Source of the DNA: Bacteroidales bacterium
Lineage (GTDB): Bacteria > Bacteroidota > Bacteroidia > Bacteroidales > UBA932
Assembly (NCBI GenBank): GCA_020026355.1
Contig: JAHHQP010000027.1
Coordinates: 1 to 25,539 of the forward strand
Direction of reading: 5' to 3'
DNA: 25,539 nt
Positions 1 to 9,900 of this stretch are shown here, piece by piece (position 1 is the stretch's first letter; the number at the start of each line of letters is the position of its first letter). The position numbers and the translations under genes were made by a program. Below the pieces are notes generated by a model that was not told the origin of the DNA, made no database searches, and worked only from the letters and a program-made list of their open reading frames with translations.

Positions 1-76
1 CATCAGCATCGCTCCCCTTGCAGGAAGCGATGCCGAGAGTTAAAAGTGATGCCATCAGAATGGTATTGATTCTCAT
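1..76 (-). CDS. Lipoprotein N-terminus, cut by window edge (last visible gene of the Sus-like operon)
   Basis: Reading the minus strand from the ATG at 76-74 gives 25 codons and one extra base before the window ends. The peptide begins MRINTILMASLLTLGIASC and continues KGSDAD. This is a complete SPII signal: a basic start, a hydrophobic core, and the lipobox IASC with the lipidated Cys at residue 19. Acidic residues follow the Cys, as in surface-exported Bacteroidota lipoproteins. The start lies 13 nt after the amylase stop codon, on the same strand, so the gene is almost certainly part of the same operon. In Sus operons this place could be taken by another amylase, a GH97 glucosidase or a further glycan-binding protein, but nothing after the signal is visible, so no function is assigned. 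Confidence 0.72.
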   Translation of the reverse strand, partial: MRINTILMASLLTLGIASCKGSDAD

Positions 77-89
77 ATTCTACAGGATC

Positions 90-3020
90 CTAAAAATTGA
101 CAAGAAGTTTGAAATCACCGTCCTGGAGCTGAATCAACTGATGAGCTCCGTCGAAGGTTTCGTTTCTGTTGAACCAGTTGTACCATTTTCCACCAGCCGG
201 AAGATCCACGCTGATCGTCTTCGGTTCTCCGGCGAAGTTGCCGACAACTGCAAAACGTTTTCCGGATGCCTCGCAGAAGATGTATTTGCCAGGGAACTGG
301 TTTCTGCCGACATACCACTGGAAATTAGCACCCATATCGAAGAATTCCGGATTCTCGGTACGGAATTTCAGAAGACCGGCATAAGTGTCATGAAGTGCCT
401 TGCGTTCCGGTACCTCCAGATATTCCCAATGGAGCGGTTTGCTGCTTGTACGGCCGCCTTCCTCGATGGAGACGTCATAACCGAACTCACCGAACTGCCA
501 GATCATCTTCGGACCCGGTACGGTCAGGAAGAAGGCTGCGTTCAAGCCGCCACGACGCATCATCTTGGCCAGTGCTTTATTGTCACCGTCTTTGACGACC
601 GGTTTCTGACCATTATTCATGATCCAGATCTGTCTGCTTTCCGGGTGGAAATAGATATCATATTTTCCGTCTTTCTCTACGGCCATATTCTTGGAACCAT
701 TGCCGTTAGCAAGCTTATAAGGATTGTTGAACGGAATGATCTCACCATCCTTCTTGTGCGCTCCACAGTTGTAGGCATCGTTCCACTCGTTGTTGCCTCT
801 GATCTTGAACTGATCCTTGGCTGTGAGTGCCAGCTGCTTGACAGCATAGAGATTGCCGTCCAGAGTAAGCTTGATATCCTTTACCTTGCCACCGTCGCTC
901 CAGCTGGTCATTGTTCCACAGATACCCCAGTCCACGCTGGCTGAAGCACCGCCGAAAGCAACTTTCTGCTCGTAAGCGACACGCTCTTCATCGTGGCTCT
1001 CCATGAATCCGACTGCAGAACCGAAGGCTTCGCCCGGTTTAGTCATCAGATAGCTGAGATCCTCGTTGTTGCCTTTACCCAGACTCTTGAACATGTTGTT
1101 GCAGTTTCTCCACATCTTGATGCCGTCCTTGCTGAGTTCCACGTTCTCGGCATCCACGAAATGTTCGAGGATGACGACTGCGTTAGGATCGACACTCTTG
1201 ATGAAGGAATTGTACTCCTTGAGGATACCGACACGCTGAGCATCGTATACTCCCTCGGTACCGCTGTTCTGAGTGAAGCCTTTGGACAGGTCGAAACGGA
1301 AACCGTCTACCTTGTATTCCTTGATCATGTACTCGAGTGTTCTCTTGATGTGCTCCTTGGTCATCGGCTCGGTGTGATTCCAGTCCTGGAATACGCTGAA
1401 CTGGTGCGGAGCCGTGACATTGAACCATGGATTGTTCGGCAAAGTCTCGTTATTGCCCCAGTAGATCCTGGCCATAGGATGGAGACCGGTCGCATGGTTG
1501 TATACGACGTCGACGATGACGGCGATACCTCTGCCATGACATTCATCGATGAATTTCTTGTACATGTCACGAGTACCGTAAGCCTTGTCAAGCGCGCAGT
1601 AATGGTTCGGGTTGTAGCCCCAGCTGTCATTGCCGTCGAATTCCTGGATAGGCATGAGCTCGATGGCATTGACTCCAAGCTTGTCGATATAGTCAAGTTT
1701 ACCCAGAGCACCGTTCAGATCCTTGGTAGAGGTGAAGTCACGAAGAAGCATCTCGTAGATGACGAGGTCATTGCAGTCCTCGATTTCATAATCACCGTTC
1801 TTCCAGCTGTACTGCGGGCGGTCAACCTGGAAAGCAGCGACGATGTCTCTCGTACCTTCCGGATATGGAGTCATGTCCGGATAAGTGGAATTGGAGATCC
1901 ACTGGTCATTCCATGGGTCGTAGACCACCTCGGTATAAGGATCCGTGAGACGGAAGTGCTGCTTCGCATCACCGACATGGTACTGGAAGAGATATTCCTT
2001 GCCCGGTTCGATCTCTGAAGCCGGCATGGTGTACCACCAGCAGTTCGCTGAGGCATCTCTCTTCATCATATATTTGGACTGGCGCTCCCACTTGCTGAAC
2101 TCACCGATGAGGTAGCAGTAGTCAAAGACCTTACCGTCCTTAGCCTTGTCATAAAGCACGAAGGTCACGGATTTGTCAGCATTGTAGTTGATACCGGTCT
2201 TCACGCCAGCAGGCATCTTCTCGAAGACGACATCATCCGGCATGAACGGCACATAAGTGTACTTATTGTCGATGCAGGAGTTGTACTGGTCATAATCGTA
2301 GCCTTTCACCCCCTGATCGTTTCGGATGACCATAGCGATCTTCACGACTGGAGTCTCCCCTGAACCGAAATACTCGCGGATCGTCGGACCGAGTTCCAAG
2401 GTCCAATGGTTCTCCTCAACTTTAGTCATGTGACATTTCTCGATGTTCTCATCCCAATCCGCAGGTACGAACTGCCAGACCTCATCGGCATACAGACCGA
2501 TATGGACGTAGATTTCATCCTTGGATTTGTAAAGTGGTGACTCTGCCGTAGGACGGAAATGAATGGTACAAGGGCCATCTGCATCCGGTTTCTTCGGCTC
2601 CACGGTAATGCCGGAAGCCTTGTCCGGGAAGACATCTTCCACAGGATGAGGGTTAGGATTGACATTCGTCGCTCCCTGCTTCACAATCACGGTGATCGGG
2701 TCGAAGCCTTCAGATTCTACAGCGAAGCTCGCCGTACGATCTGCACCGGTCGAGTTCTTGTCGACGTAAATGGAAAGTGTGGAAGAGAATCTTCCGGACA
2801 TTCTTTCCGGTTTTACCCATTCGGAATTATCGGACATGACGATCTTCCATGGTTTGGAAGAAGTCTTCACCGAGATATCCTGATGGCCTTTCTTAGCCGA
2901 GAAGGATAACTCGGTCGGAGTGACCTTGAATATTCCTTTATCTTCTGGAGTGATCTCTTTCTGACAGGATGCCGTCAGCATCAAGATCAGAGAAAAGAGG
3001 ACGAGCAAGCTACGTTTCAT
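90..3020 (-). CDS. Surface GH13 alpha-amylase lipoprotein with BACON, CBM48 and an inserted SusE-type starch-binding module
   Basis: 976 residues, predicted to hydrolyse alpha-1,4-glucan at the cell surface and feed SusC/SusD. The SPII signal ends LTASC (Cys19). Domains in order: BACON-like beta domain (about 31-116); a beta-sandwich of uncertain family (about 137-255); CBM48-like domain (about 262-372, with YLIGEFSKW); GH13 barrel from about 418. GH13 motifs are DVVYNH (504-509), GFRFD with nucleophile Asp577, ILEH with acid/base Glu619, and MESHDE with Asp677, so all three catalytic residues are present. Residues about 699-804 resemble the modules of the neighbouring SusE-like protein and interrupt the barrel before its last strand (FFLTVPGPKMIWQFGE, 830-845). 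A short beta C-terminal domain ends the protein. I chose the ATG at 3020 over the in-frame ATG at 3068 because the upstream one would translate the intergenic stem-loop and bury the signal peptide. The protein plays the SusG role but is longer than B. thetaiotaomicron SusG (about 690 residues). Confidence 0.93.
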   Translation of the reverse strand: MKRSLLVLFSLILMLTASCQKEITPEDKGIFKVTPTELSFSAKKGHQDISVKTSSKPWKIVMSDNSEWVKPERMSGRFSSTLSIYVDKNSTGADRTASFAVESEGFDPITVIVKQGATNVNPNPHPVEDVFPDKASGITVEPKKPDADGPCTIHFRPTAESPLYKSKDEIYVHIGLYADEVWQFVPADWDENIEKCHMTKVEENHWTLELGPTIREYFGSGETPVVKIAMVIRNDQGVKGYDYDQYNSCIDNKYTYVPFMPDDVVFEKMPAGVKTGINYNADKSVTFVLYDKAKDGKVFDYCYLIGEFSKWERQSKYMMKRDASANCWWYTMPASEIEPGKEYLFQYHVGDAKQHFRLTDPYTEVVYDPWNDQWISNSTYPDMTPYPEGTRDIVAAFQVDRPQYSWKNGDYEIEDCNDLVIYEMLLRDFTSTKDLNGALGKLDYIDKLGVNAIELMPIQEFDGNDSWGYNPNHYCALDKAYGTRDMYKKFIDECHGRGIAVIVDVVYNHATGLHPMARIYWGNNETLPNNPWFNVTAPHQFSVFQDWNHTEPMTKEHIKRTLEYMIKEYKVDGFRFDLSKGFTQNSGTEGVYDAQRVGILKEYNSFIKSVDPNAVVILEHFVDAENVELSKDGIKMWRNCNNMFKSLGKGNNEDLSYLMTKPGEAFGSAVGFMESHDEERVAYEQKVAFGGASASVDWGICGTMTSWSDGGKVKDIKLTLDGNLYAVKQLALTAKDQFKIRGNNEWNDAYNCGAHKKDGEIIPFNNPYKLANGNGSKNMAVEKDGKYDIYFHPESRQIWIMNNGQKPVVKDGDNKALAKMMRRGGLNAAFFLTVPGPKMIWQFGEFGYDVSIEEGGRTSSKPLHWEYLEVPERKALHDTYAGLLKFRTENPEFFDMGANFQWYVGRNQFPGKYIFCEASGKRFAVVGNFAGEPKTISVDLPAGGKWYNWFNRNETFDGAHQLIQLQDGDFKLLVNF

Positions 3021-3063
3021 GGTTCTATGATTGTTAGTTTCTGATTTAATGTTATAAAATGGT

Positions 3064-3093
3064 GGCATAGCAGGCGGTCAGGCCTGCTATGCC
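3064..3093 (-). promoter_or_regulatory. Intercistronic stem-loop between the SusE-like and amylase genes
   Basis: GGCATAGCAGGC (3064-3075) and GCCTGCTATGCC (3082-3093) are perfect reverse complements, giving a 12-bp stem with a 6-nt loop. It begins 7 nt after the SusE-like stop codon and lies about 43 nt before the amylase start, in an 80-bp gap that is much wider than the other gaps in this operon (10-21 nt). In the minus-strand transcript the stem is followed by CACC... wait-free short TTTT rather than a long U-tract, so it is a weak terminator at best. It more likely acts as an attenuator or mRNA 3'-end stabiliser that sets amylase expression below that of the binding proteins. No TAnnTTTG promoter is visible in the gap. 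Confidence 0.7.
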
Positions 3094-3100
3094 TATGGCA

Positions 3101-5236
3101 TTATTTCAATGTCACTTTTACGGTCTGTGCTTTCGGATTCAATACGATTTCGTATTTACCGGCCACTTTGACCTTGAGGTTCTTGCTTCCACCGGAAGGA
3201 TCAAGAGCAGTCTCGACACCGGACTCGATCGGAGTCTCATCCTTACCGCCGAGCTGTACATCCCAGGATCCGTTGGATCTGAACTTGAAGCCCTGTGTAG
3301 CAGTCAGTTCGATTTCTGCCAATGTCCAGATACCGTCTTTCTCAGTCATCGCGATATCTTTGCCGTCAGCCCAGCCTGTCGGGTCACCGACGAGTCCCCA
3401 GGCTTCCGCTGCAGGTTCCGGTTTCGGCTGCGGTTCTACTGGACCTTGTGCATCAGCAGGAGTCTTGCCGTCAGTCATGAACCAGCACTGTGAGCAATCT
3501 GCATTGATATAGACATCATAAGTTCCAGCAGGGAACTTCATGTTGCCGGATCCGCCAGCGAGTACGATAGTCGTATTCGGAAGACATACTGCAGGATCTG
3601 CGGTCACATCACCGCCCCATGCGTTGTTCTTACGGAACTTCACCTCATCGGTTTCCGTGAGCACCAGTCCGCTGTGGACGAAATACTCACCGCTCTTGTA
3701 CAAGGCCTTGTCCGGAGTTGCTCCCCATCCGTTGATGGTTCCGACGATACCCCACTCAGAAGCTTCTGGTTTAGGCTCTGTGCCAGCAGCGACGAATTTG
3801 ATGGTTTCCTTTGCAGGATCGAAGATCACGTCGTAAGTACCAGCAGCCTCAAGCTTCATGTTCTCACCACTGGCTTTCAACTTGATTTCAACACCGATCT
3901 TGACAGGCTCTGCAGTCTCCGCACCGTAGTTCTGGTCCCAAGCCTGTTTCCATCTGATCTTGAAGTCTTTGCCTTCAGGGAACTCGACAGCGTCCGCTCT
4001 CCAGATACCATTGACATCAGTCATGACGATATCCTGGCCGGCATCCCAGCTGACGAGACCGACAATACCCCAAGCATCTGCATATTCCGGAACCTCAGGT
4101 TCTGGATCAGGTGCCGGTGCCGGATCAGGATCAGCAGCGCCATAGTCAGCAGCACTGAGGCTGAAGCTCAACTCTGCAGGATTTCTCATGTCAAGGTATA
4201 CACGGTAGTTACCGGCAGGAACCTTGATGTTCTGACCACCAGCAAGAACGCCGCTCTTCACAGGCTCTTCATTTGCTGCCTCAAAACCCCAGTTAAGTGT
4301 CCAGGCGTCATCTGCACGGAACTTGATAGAACCGTCTGCAAGGGTAGCATCCACCCAGAAGATCTGTTTAGTCGTAGAGAACTTCATATCAATGTCCGTA
4401 TCCCATCCACCGACAGCGTCACCGATGACACCGACAGAGTTGAAGGAGAAGTTGACTTTCAATTCAGGAGTTGCCTTCACGAGGGTGAAGTTGTAGAATT
4501 CCTTCTCGTAGATCTTGATATCGCTGGATCCACCGTCATTGTAAAGCGGAATCTTCGCAGATTCTTTCTCAGGAGTTGGTTCATCACCGTTGAGACCCCA
4601 GTTGCCGAGAGCATTGTCCCAGCCGGTCTCAGAACCTCTGATCTTGAAACCAGAAGATGCTTTTCCACCGAAACCGACGATACCGGAGTACTCGGCATCT
4701 TTACCGTCGAAGTCGAAGAGTTCCTGAGTAGTACCGTCAGCCCAACCGTTGAAGGCACCGATGACATAGACCATCGGATAGACACGCTCGGCTGCTGAAG
4801 GACATACTGTGACAGGGACCGGAGCAGAATAGATCTTCTCCATATTTCCAAGTTTGGCAGCAACATAGAAGTTCACTTCTGATTCTTTGTTTGCCTCCAG
4901 TTTGAGTCCATAAAGGAGTCTTTCATTGACTACCTCGTAAGGAAGTCCGAGTTCAAGAGCATGAAGGCCGGTCTTGAGTTCGATCTTTTCACCTTCTGCA
5001 ACTGCCATTTCGACGGAATAGTCGATCTGGGAAGCCACTCCATAGTCTGCGGCAGACCATTTGAAGTTGACTGTCTTGTCCAATGTCTCCGGAGTGACAA
5101 CGATAGGATCGATGTTCTCGAGCACTGGAGCAACCACCTGTGACGGATCCACGATCTGGACCATCTCAAGTTTCTGACAGGCTGCAGCGACACCTGCAGC
5201 GGCTGCCAATAACATGACATATTTTGTAAATTTCAT
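3101..5236 (-). CDS. SusE/SusF-like outer-membrane starch-binding lipoprotein with five tandem modules
   Basis: 711 residues. The SPII signal ends VAAAC (Cys20). Residues about 33-145 match the SusE N-terminal Ig-like domain (a TVNFKWSAADYG segment at 55-66). Five related starch-binding modules of about 100 residues follow, near 155-257, 268-361, 388-484, 494-588 and 611-710. Each shows a pattern of (V/I)G....W, then FK(I/F)R or KFR with a nearby W, then a G-rich turn and AG.Y.V with a final beta strand. Modules 3-5 are most alike (WGIVG, WGIVG, WGLVG). Acidic, proline-rich linkers separate them (DPDPAPAPDPEPEVPE at 369-384; PKPE at 488-491; PVEPQPKPEP at 599-608). B. thetaiotaomicron SusE (about 390) and SusF (about 485) are much shorter and carry two and three modules. 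The role is surface binding of starch next to SusCD; no catalytic motif is seen. It starts 21 nt after the SusD stop. Confidence 0.88.
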   Translation of the reverse strand: MKFTKYVMLLAAAAGVAAACQKLEMVQIVDPSQVVAPVLENIDPIVVTPETLDKTVNFKWSAADYGVASQIDYSVEMAVAEGEKIELKTGLHALELGLPYEVVNERLLYGLKLEANKESEVNFYVAAKLGNMEKIYSAPVPVTVCPSAAERVYPMVYVIGAFNGWADGTTQELFDFDGKDAEYSGIVGFGGKASSGFKIRGSETGWDNALGNWGLNGDEPTPEKESAKIPLYNDGGSSDIKIYEKEFYNFTLVKATPELKVNFSFNSVGVIGDAVGGWDTDIDMKFSTTKQIFWVDATLADGSIKFRADDAWTLNWGFEAANEEPVKSGVLAGGQNIKVPAGNYRVYLDMRNPAELSFSLSAADYGAADPDPAPAPDPEPEVPEYADAWGIVGLVSWDAGQDIVMTDVNGIWRADAVEFPEGKDFKIRWKQAWDQNYGAETAEPVKIGVEIKLKASGENMKLEAAGTYDVIFDPAKETIKFVAAGTEPKPEASEWGIVGTINGWGATPDKALYKSGEYFVHSGLVLTETDEVKFRKNNAWGGDVTADPAVCLPNTTIVLAGGSGNMKFPAGTYDVYINADCSQCWFMTDGKTPADAQGPVEPQPKPEPAAEAWGLVGDPTGWADGKDIAMTEKDGIWTLAEIELTATQGFKFRSNGSWDVQLGGKDETPIESGVETALDPSGGSKNLKVKVAGKYEIVLNPKAQTVKVTLK

Positions 5237-5257
5237 AATTCTAGTGTTTTATCGGTT

Positions 5258-6898
5258 TTACTGAGCTGCAGGATAACCTGGGTTCTGATGCAATTCCTTG
5301 TTCGCAGCAAGCTCTGTAGGAGGGATAGCGAATACATTCATGTATTCCTCGAATCCCTGGCCCTGATAAGAACCACCCTTGTAAGGCCAAAGGAAGCTGG
5401 CAGAATTGAATTTCTTGTAACGGATCAAGTCGGTTCTTCTATGCCCCTCCCACATGAGTTCACGAGCACGCTCTGCAATGAGGAAGTCTTCATCATAGGA
5501 TGCTGGCGCTGCAACACCCGCTCTCTCTGCGAGTTCAGCCAGTTTCTCAAGACCCTGAGCCTCTGCACCGGTATGCAGGCAAGCCTCTGCGTAGATCAGG
5601 TAAATTTCACCGAGACGGATCATCGGAAAGTCGACATCTGAAAGAGCTTTGGTCTTGGCATCCGGTGTGAATTCCGCTGCGGTCTTGTCTGAAGGTACAT
5701 TGCTGTATTTGTGGCAGGACCATCCGTTAAGGAAAGTATTGAGCTGATCTTCCATAGACTCCTGACGGCCTTTGATGTAGAAGATACCTCTCTTGTCAGC
5801 ACACTCATAAGTTCCCTCTGAATAGTTCGGGTTCTTCACGTCGAAATATTTCTGTGCGAACTCATAGGTCGTTCTCAGACCAGCCCATCCGCCGGAAACT
5901 CCGTTAGGGATGAGAGCGTCCGTGATATCGGTCGCTGCGACAGAAGCACAGAGCATATAGGTAGTACCACCGTAAGACTGAGTCTTCTCAGCATTGTAAC
6001 CTACTGCCCAGAGCATCTCGTTCTTGGCATCTATGTTCTTGTCATTGTCACCTCTGAAAAGATGTGCATATTCAGGGCAGAGGGAGTAACCGAGCTTGAA
6101 GATCTTCTCGCAAGTCTCTTTCGCCTCAATCCACATCGCTGTTCCGGTATACACCTCAGCGTTCAGGTAGAGACGGGCAAGGAGACCGAGGCAAGAACCT
6201 TTGTCTGCTCTCGGATAGTTGGATCTGACCTCCGGCATGGCGCTGTCCTCAGCAGCCAATGCAGTAAGTTCACCGACTACATAGTTGAACACCTCAGCTC
6301 TTGATTTCTGTGCAGGGTTGTATTTACCGCCGAATGGAGAGTCCTCGGTAGTGAACGGAACATCACCGAAGGTATCCATTGCCATCCAGTACATATAGGC
6401 ACGGAGGAAGCGGGCCTCAGCACGATAACTTTCGATACGAGCCTTGAGTTCAGCATCTACGCCTCTCTCATCCAGCTTTTCGGAAGAGGTCTGGCGGAGA
6501 TATTCATTGGTATAAGCGATACCCTGGAGAGTTCTCACATAGACTGCATATACTGCGTCGTTCTGAACTTCTGACCAGGTATTGAGATTGAGGTCCTTCA
6601 CCCAGGCATCACCCCAAGCACATTTGGCCTCATCTGTTGTAGTTTCCTGAGTAGACCAGAAAGCACGGATCAGCTCGGATGCACCACCGTCAGCGACCTG
6701 AAGGTCCTGAGTGTCGTTGGAAACGAACTGGAAGTAGATCTTGGTAAGACCGGCGACGTAGGCCTGCTCATCCTTTCCATAGACTGACTCTGAAGTAGCG
6801 TCAGTCGGGTTCAGCGGCAATGTGTTCAGATCCTGGACACAGGCTGTTGCAATGGAAGCCGCCGCTAGAATTGTAAGGAATCTATTATAAATTTTCAT
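5258..6898 (-). CDS. susD: SusD-family outer-membrane starch-binding lipoprotein
   Basis: 546 residues, the usual SusD length. The SPII signal ends IATAC (Cys20). Family hallmarks are the helical YRAEARFLRAYMYWMAMDTFGDVPF-type region around 160-185 (conserved FLRA.Y and FGDVP), a central SusD/RagB TPR-like fold, the IRLGEIYLIYAEAC segment near 430, and the C-terminal NPGYP before the end. SusD forms the lid on the SusC barrel and binds glycan at the mouth of the transporter. It starts 14 nt after the SusC stop and is followed 21 nt later by the SusE-like gene, the classical susC-susD-susE order. The starch substrate is inferred from the adjacent GH13 amylase and SusE-like protein, because SusD sequence alone does not fix the ligand. 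Confidence 0.96.
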   Translation of the reverse strand: MKIYNRFLTILAAASIATACVQDLNTLPLNPTDATSESVYGKDEQAYVAGLTKIYFQFVSNDTQDLQVADGGASELIRAFWSTQETTTDEAKCAWGDAWVKDLNLNTWSEVQNDAVYAVYVRTLQGIAYTNEYLRQTSSEKLDERGVDAELKARIESYRAEARFLRAYMYWMAMDTFGDVPFTTEDSPFGGKYNPAQKSRAEVFNYVVGELTALAAEDSAMPEVRSNYPRADKGSCLGLLARLYLNAEVYTGTAMWIEAKETCEKIFKLGYSLCPEYAHLFRGDNDKNIDAKNEMLWAVGYNAEKTQSYGGTTYMLCASVAATDITDALIPNGVSGGWAGLRTTYEFAQKYFDVKNPNYSEGTYECADKRGIFYIKGRQESMEDQLNTFLNGWSCHKYSNVPSDKTAAEFTPDAKTKALSDVDFPMIRLGEIYLIYAEACLHTGAEAQGLEKLAELAERAGVAAPASYDEDFLIAERARELMWEGHRRTDLIRYKKFNSASFLWPYKGGSYQGQGFEEYMNVFAIPPTELAANKELHQNPGYPAAQ

Positions 6899-6912
6899 TG
6901 TACTGCGCTAGA

Positions 6913-9900
6913 TTAAAAGTTAATGTTGAGACGGAGGGAATAAGTGCGTGGACGTGGCCACATCGCATTGTCGATACCCTCTACAGAAACGACCTCAGGG
7001 TCGATTCCGCTGTAACCTGTGATCACGAATACATTCTGTACACCGAGAGCGAGACGGATGTCAGTACCCCATCTTCCGATATTGCTGAAGGTATAACCCA
7101 TGTTGATATCGTCCAGGCGGAAGAATGAAGCGTTCTCCAGGAACATGTCTGAGTAGAACTGCTGAGCGACGCTCTGTGCATGGAAGCCGGTCTTCTTGAC
7201 GGTAAGGGCCTGGTTAGGCAGGTTACCTGCGTTGATGTCAAGGAAAGAGGTTGAGTGAGCGGAAGCGAAGTCATTGAATACCCAGTTGCCTGCTGAACCG
7301 TGACCGTTGAAACCGAAGTCCCAGTTCTTGTAAGAGAGCTTGAGGTTCAAGCCATAGAAGAACTTAGGAGCCGGGCTCTTGGACATGTAGCGGTCTGCTT
7401 CAGTGATCAGACCATCATTGTCTCTATCGACGAATGCATTCTGGATCGCATGTCCTTCTGCATCGTAGAGCTGCTGATAAGGCATGAAGGTATATGGAGC
7501 ATATCCCACCTTGTGTACGCTGAGCTTGCTACCTGTACCTCTGGAGATACCGCCGACCTGAATCATGTAGTTCTCGTCATCCGTGTTGTTCAGTTTAGTG
7601 AACTTGGTATCCTGGAAAGTACCGTTGAAGCCAATCTGCAGGCTCCAGTCCTCAGTCTGTACAGGAATACCGTTCAAAGCGAACTCGATACCTTTGTTGC
7701 GGATGGAACCGACGTTCGTCATGACGGAGTTACCGAAGTTGGAACCCATCGGAGTGAGGACATTGTTGAGAAGATCTTTCGTATCTCTCAAGTAAGCATC
7801 CACGTTACCGGTGAATCTACCGTCCCAGAAACCGAAGTCGATACCGACGTTGTAGGTTGTGGTAGTCTCCCACTTGATGGTAGGGTCATAAGCGGACGGA
7901 GTGAGGAAAGGCATGTAACCTGCATCACCCATGTCATAGGTATGATAAGGGTCATTGGACATTGCATATCTTGCAAGGTGAACGTAGTCACCGATACCAT
8001 CCTGCTGACCGGTCACACCGGCAGAAAGACGAAGTTTCAAGTCAGAAACCACGCGGCTGTTCTTGAGGAAGCTCTCGTTCTTGATGTTCCATGCGAAGGC
8101 TCCTGAAGGGAATACACCCCAACGGTTCGCTTTAGCGAATTTTGAAGAACCATCACCACGGACAGAAACCGTGAAGATGTAACGGGAATCGATGGAGTAG
8201 TTGATACGTCCGTAGAAGGAAACAAGGTAGTTCTCATTTCTCCATACAGGGTAACGGGTACTCATTTCCTCTTCCGGTTTGAGTTTCACCTCTCCGGTCT
8301 CATTGAAATAGGAAATGCTCTGATTCTCCCAGTAGTTGTGATGCCATGAGTAACCAGCCATCACATCAAGATTGTGTTTACCCCAGGTCTCGTTGTAGTC
8401 AGCGTAAGCCTCGAGTACTGAAGATCTGTTCAGGTTGTATCCTTTGTGGAACTGGCCCTGACCTCTGGCCTCTGTATCGCAGTATGCAGCGAATGAACCA
8501 GGTTTCACCTTATTGAAGTTGTTGGACTTGGTCATATCGATACCACCGCTGACATTGAATCTGAGGGCCTCGAGACCATGAACCTTATAGTCGATGGCTG
8601 CACGTCCGATGAAACGCATGGACTGGCCGTTGCTGATCTTGTCATTGAGCTGTGAAAGCGGGCTGGCCCCGACAAGAGTATTCGGCATGAACTCCTCGCC
8701 ACGCCCGGTACCGTAGTTCCAGTAACCGTTGGCTGTCGTATAATCGATGGAACCGTCCTCATTCCTGAAGTATGGGTCAATGGTCGGGTTGAAGAAGCCT
8801 GCATTGCCGACGACACCACCATCCACATAGTTCTGGTGAGTGTAGACACCTTTTCCGGTGAAATCCAGTTTCAGATGTTCATCAAGGAAATTTGGAGACA
8901 GGTTGAGATCGAAGGTTCCTCTATCATAATCAGAACCTCTCAGCGTACCTTCCTGACGAGTGTAACCGATGGAAGCACGATAAGGCATACGGTTGCCTTT
9001 CACATTTCCGTAGAGGCTGACGTTGTGGTCAGTAGATACGGCCAGACGGAAGATTTCCTTATTGTAATCCACGTTGTGCTCACCGAGGAGAGCCTGAACC
9101 TTGTCACCGTCAGGAGTTCCTGCCGGATAATATTCATTGTAGAAGTCGCGGAGCTCTGCTGCAGTCATCACCGGAAGGGTTCTGGAGTTCTGCTGCAGGC
9201 TGACACTACCGTTGTAGGAAACCTGAGGCTTGCTGCCTGTACCTTTCTTCGTCGTGATGATGATGACACCGTTGGTTGCACGGGAACCGTAGATCGCTGC
9301 TGAAGATGCATCCTTCAATACAGAGAAAGACTCGATGTCGTTCGGGTTCAAAGTCTCGAGCGGGTTGGACATTCCTGAACCTGCACCGCAGGCGATAGGA
9401 ACACCGTCAATGACGATGAGCGGATCATTGGATGCGTTCAGAGAAGCACCGCCACGGATACGGATTCTTGATCCGGAACCAGGACCACCGTCTCCAGGAG
9501 TCACGAGCAAGCCCGGGATCTTACCTTTCAACATTTCCTGTGTATTGACGACTGCACCTCTGTTGAGTTCTTCAGCCTTGATGGCTACGACTGATCCTGT
9601 CATATCTTCTTTCTTGACAGTACCATAACCGATGACCACCGCATCCTCAAGGAAGAGCTTGTCTTCCTCAATGGTAATCTTGGATGGAAGCTGTGATGCT
9701 GTGAAAGTTACGGTAGAGTAACCCATACAGCTGATTTCAACCAGAGCATCCGGCCCTGATACCTTAAGGATGAAATCACCGTCAAGTCCTGTAGCGGTAC
9801 CGTTGGTGGTACCTTTTTCTACAACTGTGGCTCCGATAACCGGACCGACGTTGTCGATGACAACTCCCTTAACTTCATATCCGTTCTGAGCGGACATGGA

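Noticed and set aside
18..944. Long plus-strand open frame of 308 codons opposite the amylase
   Set aside because: It lies wholly antisense to the partial lipoprotein and the GH13 gene, has no recognisable domain, and arises from the codon bias of the real genes.
3021..3068. Upstream in-frame ATG for the amylase
   Set aside because: It would place 16 residues before an otherwise perfect lipoprotein signal and would translate part of the intergenic hairpin.
3674..4798. 374-codon plus-strand open frame opposite the SusE-like gene
   Set aside because: Antisense shadow with no domain; the minus-strand frame encodes clear repeated modules.
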